In this document: piece by piece, positions 6,870 through 16,031 of the stretch
Layout of the letters: the number at the start of each line of letters is the position of its first letter
Numbering within the stretch: the first letter of the stretch is position 1
Assembly (NCBI GenBank): GCA_046081125.1
Contig: JBJTVH010000002.1
Location: 3,919 to 67,918, forward strand
DNA from: JBEIFW01 sp046081125
Lineage (GTDB): Bacteria; Actinomycetota; Acidimicrobiia; Acidimicrobiales; Ilumatobacteraceae
Direction: 5' to 3'
DNA: 64,000 nt
Position numbers and translations under genes: made by a program
The notes under the pieces: generated by a model
The model's input: the letters and a program-made list of their open reading frames with translations, nothing else
Told to the model about the DNA's origin: nothing
Database searches by the model: none

Positions 6870-7796
6870 ATGGCCGCCCCGGGTGACGGCACGATGACCT
6901 GGCGGGCGCTGTGGATGGAGACCGCGGACCGGCTTGGCTCGTCCGTCGAGGCCCGCTGGGTGTGCCAGGAGGTAGCCGGGCTGTCCGGGCCGGAGTGGGC
7001 GGCGAGCCTCGACGAGGCGGCCACCGTGCGCGCCGTGGCGCGGCTCGACACGCTCGTCGAGCGCCGCCGGGGTGGTGAGCCGCTCGCGTACGTGCTCGGG
7101 TCGTGGGCGTTCCGGCGCCTCGAGCTGGCCGTCGACCCCCGGGTGCTCATCCCCCGGCCCGAGACCGAGGACGTCGTCGAGGTCGCCCTCGGCCTGGCCC
7201 GGTCCCTGCTCGCGGCCGGGCCCCTCGCAGCCGGAACCCTCGCAGCCGGGCCCCTCGTTGCGGTCGACCCTCTTGTTGCGGTCGACCTCGGGACGGGCTC
7301 GGGTGCGATCGCCCTGTCGCTCGCCACCGAGCTGCCGCCCGGGTCGTTGACCGTGTGGGCCACCGACGCGTCTCCGGACGCGCTCGACGTCGCGCGGGCC
7401 AACGTCGCCGGCGCCGGTCGGGCCGGACGGTTCGTCCAGGTGGCGCAGGGATCGTGGTTCGACGCGCTCCCCGCCGAGCTCGCCGGCCGGATCGGGCTCC
7501 TGGTGTCGAACCCGCCGTACGTCGGCCTCGACGACGCCGACCTCGCCCCGGAGGTGCGGTCCTGGGAACCGCACGATGCGCTCTTCGCTGGTGCCGATGG
7601 CCTCGACGCCGTGCGCGAGCTCGTCGCGGGAGCCGGACGGTGGCTGGCGCCCGGCGGCGTGCTGGTGGTCGAGATCGGCCATCGTCAGGGTGCCGCGGCC
7701 GCCGGGCTGGCGATCGCCGCCGGGCTGGTCGAGGTGGAGGTCCGGCCGGACACCGCCGGACGTGATCGGGTCTTGGTCGCCCGACACCCTGCGTGA
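6870..7796 (+). CDS. prmC: Peptide chain release factor N5-glutamine methyltransferase
   Basis: Methylates the GGQ glutamine of release factors RF1 and RF2. The 308 residues contain the N-terminal helical domain, the RPETE motif (96-100), the SAM-binding DLGTGSGAI loop (139-147) and the catalytic NPPY motif (214-217). Between RPETE and the SAM loop lies an extra Ala/Leu/Val-rich segment (about residues 114-140) encoded by tandem repeats. An in-frame ATG at 6894 is a possible alternative start and would remove eight residues. The gene follows rlmB after six bases, in the same run as ispD and ispF. Confidence 0.92.
   Translation: MAAPGDGTMTWRALWMETADRLGSSVEARWVCQEVAGLSGPEWAASLDEAATVRAVARLDTLVERRRGGEPLAYVLGSWAFRRLELAVDPRVLIPRPETEDVVEVALGLARSLLAAGPLAAGTLAAGPLVAVDPLVAVDLGTGSGAIALSLATELPPGSLTVWATDASPDALDVARANVAGAGRAGRFVQVAQGSWFDALPAELAGRIGLLVSNPPYVGLDDADLAPEVRSWEPHDALFAGADGLDAVRELVAGAGRWLAPGGVLVVEIGHRQGAAAAGLAIAAGLVEVEVRPDTAGRDRVLVARHPA
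7209..7287 (+). repeat. In-frame tandem repeats inside prmC
   Basis: Three 15-bp units beginning CTCGCRGCCGG (7209-7253) are followed by two copies, 18 bp apart, of GTTGCGGTCGACC. Both periods are multiples of three, so the reading frame is kept. They encode an AAGPL-type then a VAVDPL-type repeat just before the SAM-binding loop. Confidence 0.75.
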
Positions 7797-7888
7797 GGAC
7801 ATGGGTCCCTGGGCGGCTGGCCGCCCGCCGAGTTCACTGGCGAGGTGATTACGTCGAGCCGTGACCTCTCCGCCTTGCGGGACGCGCC

Positions 7889-8500
7889 GTGAGGAACGCA
7901 GTCGTGGGGCTGGTCGTGCTCGGCGTGGTCACCGTCGTGCTGGTGGCGCTCGAGCCGGACCGGGCGCACCGGGCCCGGCGCCTGCAGCGCATCGGGGTGG
8001 GGATCGGCGCGATCGCGAGCGCGCTGATCGCGTTGTTCTTCGTCGCGGAGACCGTCGCCGACTCGGGCGGCTGGGCGGCCGCCGGCCTGATCGCAGCCTG
8101 GGCGGTGCCGGTCGCCGTCGTCGGCACCCTGGCCTGGCTCCGGCCCGCCTCGGCGCTCGGGGTGCTGGCCACCGTCGTCGCCGGGGTCGTCGCGTTGGAC
8201 GTCTGGTACCTCGCCGACCCGGAGGGTTGGGCCCGGTTCGAAGACGGCGTCGGTCCGGTCTGTGCACTCGCTGCGTTCGCCACCACGGCGGCGTTGACCG
8301 TCGCCGGCGCCCGCCGGTCGCAGCCGGCCGGGGCCTTGCTGCTGGTGCTCGGCTCGGTCCCGCCGGTGCTGGTGGGCGCCGAGGGCGGGGTGGGCGGGTC
8401 GCTCGCAGTGGTCGGGGTCGTCGCCGTGGTCACCGGCGCCTGCCTGGTCGGTTCCGCCGTGCTCGACCGGTCTGGCACGGCGCGCACGATCCTTAGCTAA
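7889..8500 (+). CDS. Hypothetical integral membrane protein upstream of the MarR gene
   Basis: A 203-residue hydrophobic protein with about six predicted membrane spans (roughly residues 3-20, 38-56, 62-84, 88-109, 126-144 and 148-192 with a Gly-rich break). I recognise no family motif. The GTG at 7889 is the first start that gives a membrane span near the N-terminus. Its last codons overlap the palindrome upstream of the MarR gene, so binding there could also affect this transcript's 3' end. Codon use matches the neighbours. The function is unknown. Confidence 0.6.
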   Translation: MRNAVVGLVVLGVVTVVLVALEPDRAHRARRLQRIGVGIGAIASALIALFFVAETVADSGGWAAAGLIAAWAVPVAVVGTLAWLRPASALGVLATVVAGVVALDVWYLADPEGWARFEDGVGPVCALAAFATTAALTVAGARRSQPAGALLLVLGSVPPVLVGAEGGVGGSLAVVGVVAVVTGACLVGSAVLDRSGTARTILS

Positions 8501-8506
8501 CCTAAG
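8492..8506. promoter_or_regulatory. Probable MarR operator overlapping the marR -10 element
   Basis: CTTAGCTAACCTAAG has perfect 5-bp inverted arms (CTTAG/CTAAG). A TAACCT hexamer inside it (8498-8503) lies eight bases before the ATG at 8512. Repressor binding would therefore block the promoter of the marR-MFS pair, the usual autoregulation in MarR systems. It also covers the stop codon of the gene at 7889. Confidence 0.55.
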
Positions 8507-8511
8507 CAACC

Positions 8512-9015
8512 ATGACGACGGTGACCGGCCTCGCGTCCAGCAACCCCGGATCCACCAACCCCGGATCCAGCAACCCCGGACCCGGGCCCGAGATCGCGAC
8601 GCTCGAGTTGGCGGCTCAGCTCCGGGTGGTGACGGTGCGTCTGGCGCGGCGGTTGCGTCAGCTCGACACGGCCGCCGATGGCATCACGATGTCGATGGTG
8701 TCGGCGCTCTACGTGCTCGAACGCTCCGGCCCGATGAACCTCGGCGACCTTGCGGCGGCCGAGCAGGTGCAGCCGCCGACGATGACTCGGATCGTGGCCC
8801 GGCTCGAAGAGATGGGGTTCGTGGAGCGGGGTGCCTTCGCCGGCGACCGCCGGGTCGTGGTGCTGAGCTTGACCGACCGGGGGCGAACCCTGGTCGAGGA
8901 GTCCCGCCGCCGGCGCACGGCGGCGCTGGCGGCCAACCTGGCGGGCCTCAGCGCCGACGAGCGGGCCCTGCTCGAGGCGGCGGTCCCGCTGCTCGACCGG
9001 CTGGGCACGCCGTGA
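8512..9015 (+). CDS. MarR family transcriptional regulator
   Basis: A 167-residue winged-helix regulator. After a repetitive N-terminal tail (about residues 8-24) come the dimerisation helices and the DNA-binding domain. It contains LGDLAAAEQVQPPTMTRIVA (recognition helix region near residues 78-97) and the wing FAGDRRVVVLSLTDRG, both typical of MarR. Its stop overlaps the GTG of the MFS gene by four bases, so it very likely represses the transporter and itself in response to a small, possibly toxic ligand. Confidence 0.88.
   Translation: MTTVTGLASSNPGSTNPGSSNPGPGPEIATLELAAQLRVVTVRLARRLRQLDTAADGITMSMVSALYVLERSGPMNLGDLAAAEQVQPPTMTRIVARLEEMGFVERGAFAGDRRVVVLSLTDRGRTLVEESRRRRTAALAANLAGLSADERALLEAAVPLLDRLGTP
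8536..8580 (+). repeat. Three 15-bp tandem repeats in the 5' end of the MarR gene
   Basis: Three near-identical units TCCAGCAACCCCGGA, with one substitution in the middle copy, encode SSNPG, STNPG and SSNPG in the disordered N-terminal tail. Confidence 0.8.
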
Positions 9016-10262
9016 CCGCCACGTTCGCATCGCTGAAGGTGCGCAACTTCCGCCTCTATTTCACCGGTCAGCTCGTGTCGATCACGGGTACGTGGCTGCA
9101 GTCCACGGCGCAGGGCTGGCTCGTGCTCAAGGAGCTCGACGGCGGCGCGGACGCGCTCGGGCTGATGATGGGTGCGACCATGCTCCCGACGCTGCTGTTC
9201 GGGCTCTACGCCGGGGTCATCGCCGACCGTTTCGACCGCCGCCGGGTCGTGCTGGCCACCTCGGCCTGGCAGCTCGTCACCGCCGCTGCGCTCGGCGTGC
9301 TGACGCTCACCGGGACCGTCGAGCTGTGGATGGTGTTCGCCCTCGCGTTCTGCACCGGGCTGGCCAACTCGGTGGAGATGCCGACCCGGCAGGCGTTCAC
9401 GACCGAGCTCGTCGGCCCCGAACTGCTGCCCAACGCGGTCGGGCTGAACTCGGCCACGTTCAACGGCGGGCGGGTGTTCGGTCCGGCGCTCGCCGGGTTG
9501 CTCATCGTGCTCGTCGGCACCGGTTGGTGCTTCGTGTTCAACGCCGCGTCGTTCCTCGCCGTGATGGTCGGGCTCTTGGCCGTACGGCCCGCCGAACTGG
9601 TGCCGGTGCGCCGGCCCCCACGCAGCAAGGGGATGATCCGCGAGGGACTCGCCTACTCGTGGGCCTCGCCGGTGTTGCGGTCCACGTTGCTGGTCGTGTT
9701 CGTGGTCGGGCTGCTCACGTTGAACTTCACCGTGGTGCTCCCGGCGATCGCAAAGGACGTGTTCGGCGGCGACGCCGGCCTCGTCGGAGTGTTCTCGGCC
9801 ACGCAGGGCGCCGGCGCGCTCGTGGCGTCGATCTTCGCGGCGCGGCGCGCCGTGCCGACCGAGCGGCTCTTCGTCGGATCGACGATCGCGCTCGGGGTCA
9901 CCATGACAGCGGTCGGGCTCGCACCGGTGCTGTGGCTGTGCCTCGTGGCCGTGTTCGCCACCGGCATGGCGTTCCTCACGATGATGCTCACCGCCAACGC
10001 CCGCTTGCAGCTCAACTCGACCATGGAGCGGCGGGGTCGGGTGATGGCGCTGTACGTGCTGATGTTCGGCGGCACCACGCCGTTCGGCAGCCCCACGATC
10101 GGCTGGGTGTGCGACCACCTCGGCGCACGGTGGGGTGCCCTCGTCGGCGGTGCGGCCGCACTGGTTGCGGCGGCGACGGTGCCGCTGAGCACCCGGGCCG
10201 CGCAACGCCGGGCCGAGCGCCACGCCGGCGAGTTCAGCTCGGTCGTGCCAGCGCCGTCCTGA
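9012..10262 (+). CDS. MFS transporter, EntS/MFS_3-like exporter
   Basis: A 416-residue major facilitator with about 12 membrane helices. The N-terminus (LKVRNFRLYFTGQLVS...TWLQSTAQGWLV) and the loop GVIADRFDRRRVVL after helix 2 are typical of the MFS_3 group that includes siderophore and drug exporters. The GTG overlaps the stop of the MarR gene, so it is co-transcribed with its probable repressor. The substrate is unknown; efflux of a toxic compound is the usual role of MarR-MFS pairs. The 3' end overlaps the convergent S9 peptidase by 29 bases. Confidence 0.85.
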   Translation: MTATFASLKVRNFRLYFTGQLVSITGTWLQSTAQGWLVLKELDGGADALGLMMGATMLPTLLFGLYAGVIADRFDRRRVVLATSAWQLVTAAALGVLTLTGTVELWMVFALAFCTGLANSVEMPTRQAFTTELVGPELLPNAVGLNSATFNGGRVFGPALAGLLIVLVGTGWCFVFNAASFLAVMVGLLAVRPAELVPVRRPPRSKGMIREGLAYSWASPVLRSTLLVVFVVGLLTLNFTVVLPAIAKDVFGGDAGLVGVFSATQGAGALVASIFAARRAVPTERLFVGSTIALGVTMTAVGLAPVLWLCLVAVFATGMAFLTMMLTANARLQLNSTMERRGRVMALYVLMFGGTTPFGSPTIGWVCDHLGARWGALVGGAAALVAAATVPLSTRAAQRRAERHAGEFSSVVPAPS

Positions 10263-12312
10263 GGAACTCGAGCTGCACCAGCAGCAGGTTCTCCGCCACG
10301 ACCTCCTGCGGCGTCATGTGGGTGACCCCCGACAGCGGGAGCACCTGGTGGGCCCGGCCGGCCGCGAGCAGCGCGCTCGAGAACTGCAGCGTGTGGGCGG
10401 CGACGACGTTGTCGTCGGCGAGGCCGTGTACGAGCAGCAGCGGCCGGGTGAGGCGGTGGGCGTCGGCGAGCAGCGACGTCGTGTCGTAGGGCCCGGGGTC
10501 GGCACCGGGATCCCCGAGGTACCGCTCGGTGTAGTGGGTGTCGTAGAGCCGCCACTCGGTCACCGGCGCGCCGGCGATCGCGGCGTGGAACACGTCGGGC
10601 CGGCGCAGCACGGCCAGCGCGGCGAGGTAGCCGCCGAAGCTCCAGCCCCGGATGGCGACGCGCGTCGCGTCCAGGCGTGCGTCGCGTGCGGTGAGCTCGG
10701 CCAGGGCGTCGGCCTGGTCCTCGAGCACCGGGCCGGCGAGGTCCCGGTGCACGGCCCGCTCCCAGTCGCTGCCGCGACCCGGCGTGCCGCGGCCGTCGAC
10801 GACGACCACGGCGAAACCCTGGTCGGCGAACCATTGCGGTGAGCAGTACGCCGCGCTGGATGCCATCACCCGCTGGCTGTGGGGGCCGCCGTAGGGGTCG
10901 ACGAGCACGGGTAGCGGAGCCTCGATCGGCCCCGAGGGCAGCACCAGCGCCGTGGCGAGGGAGCGCACCCCGACCCGCAGCAGCGTCACGTTGGGCCGTA
11001 CGAGCGGGAGCTCGGCGAAGGAGCTGAGCTCGGGGCCGCCGAACAGCGCCGTGCGCGCCCGGGGGGCGCCGAGCGTCGCCGAGCGGATCACCACCGTCGG
11101 TCCGCCCCCGGTCGCGGTGTGCACGCCGGCCTCGACGGTCAGGCGGTCGGCGCCACCGTCGTCGGACCACCGCCACACGTGCTGCTCGGCCGGCGACACG
11201 AGGTCGTTGGCGTGGAACAGCACGGAGCGGCCGGAGGCGGCCACGACGCTGCGCACCTGCAGGCTCGCCGGGGTCACGGCGAGGCCGCCGACGAGCAGGC
11301 GCCGGGCGCCGCCGCGGTCGGCGCACAGCACCAACCGGCCGTCGTCGAGCAGCGTCGGGGTGCCGGCGACCAACTCCACCCAGGCGTCGTCGCGATCCTC
11401 GGCGACGGCCTCGGTCGCCCCGGTCGCCGGGTCGGCGCGCAGTACGACGAGTTCGCGCTGGTCCCGGCTCTGCACGGTCAGCAGCAGGCCGCCCCCCGAC
11501 CACGACACCCGGGCGAGGTACGGGTGGGCGGCGCGGTCCCAGACGATCTCGGTGCGGTCGCCGGCGAGCGTGACGACGTGCAGCGTCACGTCGGCGTTGG
11601 CGGTGCCGGCCGCGGGGTAGCGGTGGGCGGTCGGGGTGGTCGCCGGCCGGGCCGGATCGCCGATCCACCACACGGGCACCGGCGCCACGTCGACCCGGGC
11701 CACGGCGAGGGCCGTGCCGTCAGGCGACCACCAGAACCCGCGCGAGCGGCCCATCTCTTCTGCGGCGACGAACTCGGCCGAGCCCCACGACACGGTGTCG
11801 TCGCCGGCCGGGCCGCCGCACAGCACCCGGCTGGTCCCGTCGAGTTCACCGATACGCAGCGTGCTGCCGCTCACGTAGGCCACGCGGGTCGCCGCCGGAT
11901 CGGGTCGCGGATCGAACACGGGCCCGGTGACGGGCAGCTCGCGCGCCCGGCCCGACAGCAGCCCCGCGACGAACAGCCGCCCGCCGAGGGTGAAGGCTGC
12001 GACGCGGACCTCCGCATCGCACGCGTAGCTCGTGATCCCGCCCGCGCCCTCACGGGCCCGCTCGCGCCGGGCGCGCTCGGCGGGCGGCAGGTCGGCCTCG
12101 TCGGCTCCGGCGAGCAGGGCGCGGGGATCGGCGACGAGGCGTTCGGTGCCGGTGGGCACGTCGAGCACCCACAGGGCGTTGACCGGGTCGCTGCCGTGGC
12201 TCGAGCGCAGGAACACGACGCGGGACCCGTCCGGGGACGTGGTGATGGTGCGCGGCTCGCCGAGGGTGAGCCGCTGGGTGCGGGCGAACTGGCGGGGAAA
12301 GGTGTCGGTCAC
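10234..12312 (-). CDS. S9 family peptidase (dipeptidyl peptidase IV-like)
   Basis: A 692-residue prolyl-oligopeptidase-type serine peptidase. The N-terminal two thirds form the DPP IV-like beta-propeller. The C-terminal hydrolase carries S558 in GWSFGGY, D633 in HGLADDN and H665 in SGVTH. The EE pair in FVAAEEMGRSRGFWW is the substrate amino-terminus anchor seen in DPP IV. No signal peptide is evident, so it is probably cytoplasmic and trims small peptides. The GTG at 12312 overlaps the stop of the upstream dehydrogenase by four bases, so the two are coupled. Confidence 0.9.
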   Translation of the reverse strand: MTDTFPRQFARTQRLTLGEPRTITTSPDGSRVVFLRSSHGSDPVNALWVLDVPTGTERLVADPRALLAGADEADLPPAERARRERAREGAGGITSYACDAEVRVAAFTLGGRLFVAGLLSGRARELPVTGPVFDPRPDPAATRVAYVSGSTLRIGELDGTSRVLCGGPAGDDTVSWGSAEFVAAEEMGRSRGFWWSPDGTALAVARVDVAPVPVWWIGDPARPATTPTAHRYPAAGTANADVTLHVVTLAGDRTEIVWDRAAHPYLARVSWSGGGLLLTVQSRDQRELVVLRADPATGATEAVAEDRDDAWVELVAGTPTLLDDGRLVLCADRGGARRLLVGGLAVTPASLQVRSVVAASGRSVLFHANDLVSPAEQHVWRWSDDGGADRLTVEAGVHTATGGGPTVVIRSATLGAPRARTALFGGPELSSFAELPLVRPNVTLLRVGVRSLATALVLPSGPIEAPLPVLVDPYGGPHSQRVMASSAAYCSPQWFADQGFAVVVVDGRGTPGRGSDWERAVHRDLAGPVLEDQADALAELTARDARLDATRVAIRGWSFGGYLAALAVLRRPDVFHAAIAGAPVTEWRLYDTHYTERYLGDPGADPGPYDTTSLLADAHRLTRPLLLVHGLADDNVVAAHTLQFSSALLAAGRAHQVLPLSGVTHMTPQEVVAENLLLVQLEFLRTALARPS

Positions 12313-13370
12313 GACAGCGCCCGGCCCGGCACGACGAGGATCTTGGCGTGGGCTTCGGGGTCGGCGAGGGCGTCGAACGCCCCGGGCGCCCCGTCGATGC
12401 CGACCCTCCCGGTCACGATCGCCGGGAAGGCGACCTCGCCGGCGGCGAGCATCCGCAGCGAGGCGTCGAACTCGTCGGCGGTGTACGCGAGGACGAACTG
12501 GACGTTGAGTTCCTTGCCGATGGCGATCATCGGCCGCAGCCGGTCGGTCTCCATGCACACCCCGACGACGACCACCCGGCCGTTGCGCGGGGCGAGCCGC
12601 ATCGCCTCCTCGAGGAGCCCGGGCACGCCGACGGCCTCGAACACCACGAGTTCGGGTCGTGACGGCGCCGCCGCACGCCAGGCCACCACCGGTGGGGTCT
12701 CGCGCGGGTCGACGACGGTGTCGGCGCCCATCACTTCGGCGAGACGGCGCCGGGTCGGGGAGAAGTCGGAGGCGACGATCGGGCCGATGCCGGCCCGGCG
12801 CAGCGCGGCGATCACGGCGAGACCGACCGGGCCGCAGCCCAGCACGACCGCCGATTCGCCCGGCACGATCCGGCTCTTCGCCACGGCGTGCACCCCGACC
12901 GCGAGCGGCTCGGTCAGCGCGGCGGTCTCCGCAGACACCCCGTCGGGCACCCGGCGGGCGAGGGCGCCGAGCAGCAGCATTTGCTCGCCGTAGCCCCCGG
13001 GGTAGACGTTCGAGTACCCGAGCGGGTGCACACCGGCGGCGTCCGCGATGCCGGGCATCGACACCACGACGTCGCCGGGCTCGAGCCCGCTCACCCCCGG
13101 GCCCGGCTCGACGACCCGGCAGCAGAACTCGTGGCCCATCACCATCGGCCGTTCGGGGACGAAGGGCGCCGCCCGGGTCGGATCCGGCTCGGCATCGGCC
13201 GCGAGTTCGGTGCGAAGCGCCATCTGGGTCGGGCCGTGGAGGCGCATGTGGAGGTCGCTGCCGCAGATCCCGCAGGCCAACACCTCGGTCAGCATCTGCC
13301 CGGGCCCGGGCCGCAGGTCGGGCAGGTCCTCGACCGCCAGGGTCCAGTTCGTCATGGTCATGGCCCGCAT
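12309..13370 (-). CDS. Zinc-binding alcohol dehydrogenase family protein (MDR superfamily)
   Basis: A 353-residue medium-chain dehydrogenase/reductase. The catalytic zinc site is recognisable in CGICGSDLH (residues 33-41) and GHEFC (about 78-82). The Rossmann motif is VVLGCGPVGLAVI near residue 170. I do not see the usual four-cysteine structural zinc lobe; that region is a long insert rich in Ala and Pro. The substrate is unknown. The ATG at 13370 is preceded at eight bases by TACGGT. It is the first gene of a two-gene unit with the S9 peptidase. Confidence 0.82.
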   Translation of the reverse strand: MRAMTMTNWTLAVEDLPDLRPGPGQMLTEVLACGICGSDLHMRLHGPTQMALRTELAADAEPDPTRAAPFVPERPMVMGHEFCCRVVEPGPGVSGLEPGDVVVSMPGIADAAGVHPLGYSNVYPGGYGEQMLLLGALARRVPDGVSAETAALTEPLAVGVHAVAKSRIVPGESAVVLGCGPVGLAVIAALRRAGIGPIVASDFSPTRRRLAEVMGADTVVDPRETPPVVAWRAAAPSRPELVVFEAVGVPGLLEEAMRLAPRNGRVVVVGVCMETDRLRPMIAIGKELNVQFVLAYTADEFDASLRMLAAGEVAFPAIVTGRVGIDGAPGAFDALADPEAHAKILVVPGRALS

Positions 13371-13378
13371 GGCTGCGG

Positions 13379-13384
13379 ACCGTA
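13379..13384 (-). promoter_or_regulatory. -10 element of the MDR dehydrogenase gene
   Basis: Reads TACGGT on the minus strand, eight bases before the ATG at 13370, consistent with a leaderless transcript. Confidence 0.45.
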
Positions 13385-13403
13385 CTCCCGGCCCCGCTCC
13401 GGG

Positions 13404-13432
13404 TTGTCCGTTAGCAGTCCGGTCGTTAGAGT
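13404..13432 (+). promoter_or_regulatory. groEL promoter (-35 TTGTCC, -10 TAGAGT)
   Basis: TTGTCC (13404-13409) and TAGAGT (13427-13432) are separated by 17 bases, the ideal vegetative sigma-factor spacing. The -10 lies inside the first CIRCE operator. Transcription would start near 13439 and give a leader of about 77 bases containing most of the second CIRCE. Confidence 0.6.
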
Positions 13433-13460
13433 GCTAGCAGTCTCAACGCCCGAGTGCTCA
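13411..13460. promoter_or_regulatory. Two overlapping CIRCE operators (HrcA sites)
   Basis: The first site is TTAGCAGTC, nine bases, GAGTGCTAG (13411-13437). The second is CTAGCAGTC, nine bases, GAGTGCTCA (13434-13460). Both match the CIRCE layout (TTAGCACTC-N9-GAGTGCTAA), with one or two changes per arm. They share four bases and are offset by 23 bp. They cover the groEL -10 element and start site, so HrcA would repress groEL until heat or protein-folding stress. Confidence 0.85.
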
Positions 13461-13515
13461 TGATCGCGCTCGACCGAGACACCCATCCGACGCCGAAGTC
13501 CAACGGAGGACCACC

Positions 13516-15135
<1,620 letters not shown>

Positions 15136-15190
15136 TCGGCGTGTTCTTGCGGCCGCCTGGCAACGGCGGCTGACGGACGCTGCGTCGTCG

Positions 15191-15223
15191 CCACGGCCCC
15201 GGGCCTCGTGCCTGGGGCTGTGG
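15191..15223. terminator. Possible terminator hairpin between groEL and the TetR gene
   Basis: CCACGGCCCC and GGGGCTGTGG form a 10-bp stem with one wobble, around a 13-base loop. There is no T-tract. It sits between two convergent genes and could serve both. Confidence 0.4.
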
Positions 15224-15234
15224 CGCGTCTGGGG

Positions 15235-15927
15235 TCAGGCCCCGGGGTCGGGGGACCACCCGACGAGCTCGAGCATGCCGTCGAGTGCGCACTCGAACAG
15301 CGCGTCGAGGTCGTCGACGGAGTTGGCGTAGTGGCCGAACAGCTCGAGGCTGACGGATCCGATCAGCAGGTTCCAGGCCGTCATGCCTCGGGCGAGCAGC
15401 GCCGGCGGCACCGGGCGGGGGAGGCGGTCGGCCACGGCGGCGAGCTGTGAGGCCAGCGGCTCGGACACCGATGCCGGCCGACGTTCGGGCGGGTGGAGGG
15501 CGAGTACCTCGACCAGTCGGGTCTGGACCCGCAGTGCGGCCCGGACGGTGTCGAACGGGGCCCGGTAGCCGGGGACCGGGCTGCCGTACACGAGCGCGTA
15601 CTCGTGGGGGTGGGCCCGGGCCCAGCACCGAACGGCTCGGCCGATCCGGCGCAGGCGCGTCGGCGCGGGCGCCGCCGGGTCGTCGTCGGCGGCCTCCGCG
15701 GCGTCGCCGAGCGCGTCGTAGGCCTCGACGATCAAGGTGGTGAGCAGGTCGTCCCGGCTCGGGAAGTACCGGTAGACGGCCGACGACACCATGCCGAGCT
15801 CCCGGGCGATGGCCCGGAGCGACAACCCGGCGGCGCCGTCGGTCGCGAGCTGGCGGCGCCCGGCGTCGACGATCTCCTGGGTGATCTCGGCCCGGGCGCG
15901 GGCGCGGGCGGTTCGGGGCGCGGACAT
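15235..15927 (-). CDS. TetR family transcriptional regulator
   Basis: A 230-residue repressor. Residues 13-58 form the TetR helix-turn-helix, ending in SLRAIARELGMVSSAVYRYF and PSRDDLL. The C-terminal ligand domain has the WARAHPHEYALVYGSPVPGY block of the TetR_C/WHG type. The ATG is seven bases from a TAGAGT hexamer (minus strand), so the transcript is probably leaderless. Two identical palindromes in the 104-base divergent spacer are its likely operators, implying control of itself and of the epimerase-like gene at 16032. Confidence 0.9.
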   Translation of the reverse strand: MSAPRTARARARAEITQEIVDAGRRQLATDGAAGLSLRAIARELGMVSSAVYRYFPSRDDLLTTLIVEAYDALGDAAEAADDDPAAPAPTRLRRIGRAVRCWARAHPHEYALVYGSPVPGYRAPFDTVRAALRVQTRLVEVLALHPPERRPASVSEPLASQLAAVADRLPRPVPPALLARGMTAWNLLIGSVSLELFGHYANSVDDLDALFECALDGMLELVGWSPDPGA

Positions 15928-15934
15928 GATCTGT

Positions 15935-15940
15935 ACTCTA
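15935..15940 (-). promoter_or_regulatory. -10 element of the TetR gene
   Basis: Reads TAGAGT on the minus strand, seven bases before the ATG at 15927; it directly abuts the first operator copy. Confidence 0.5.
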
Positions 15941-15944
15941 AATC

Positions 15945-15959
15945 GAGAGCACCGCTCTT
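15945..15959. promoter_or_regulatory. TetR operator copy 1
   Basis: GAGAGCACCGCTCTT, an inverted repeat with six-base arms (one mismatch) around ACC. It overlaps the -35 element of the epimerase-like gene and lies next to the tetR -10 element. Confidence 0.65.
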
Positions 15960-15986
15960 GACCTCGGACTCGGGCTGCCGTACGGT
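15958..15986 (+). promoter_or_regulatory. Promoter of the epimerase-like gene (-35 TTGACC, -10 TACGGT)
   Basis: TTGACC (15958-15963) and TACGGT (15981-15986) are 17 bases apart. The start site would be near 15993. Operator copy 1 overlaps the -35 and copy 2 lies just downstream of the start site. Confidence 0.6.
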
Positions 15987-15996
15987 GAGGCTCGTT

Positions 15997-16011
15997 GAGA
16001 GCACCGCTCTC
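15997..16011. promoter_or_regulatory. TetR operator copy 2
   Basis: GAGAGCACCGCTCTC, a perfect inverted repeat with six-base arms around ACC. Its centre is 52 bp from that of copy 1, about five helical turns, so two repressor dimers would sit on the same face of the DNA. Confidence 0.65.
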
Positions 16012-16031
16012 GAATCAGAGAGGAGATCGCA

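Noticed and set aside
8492..8506. IdeR/DtxR iron box upstream of the MarR gene
   Set aside because: The right half (GCTAACCTAA) matches the iron-box consensus, but the left half is too short for the 19-bp site. The position over the marR promoter fits a MarR operator better.
13371..13515. A groES gene just upstream of groEL
   Set aside because: The 145-base spacer holds only promoter and CIRCE sequences, and the upstream gene is a dehydrogenase on the other strand.
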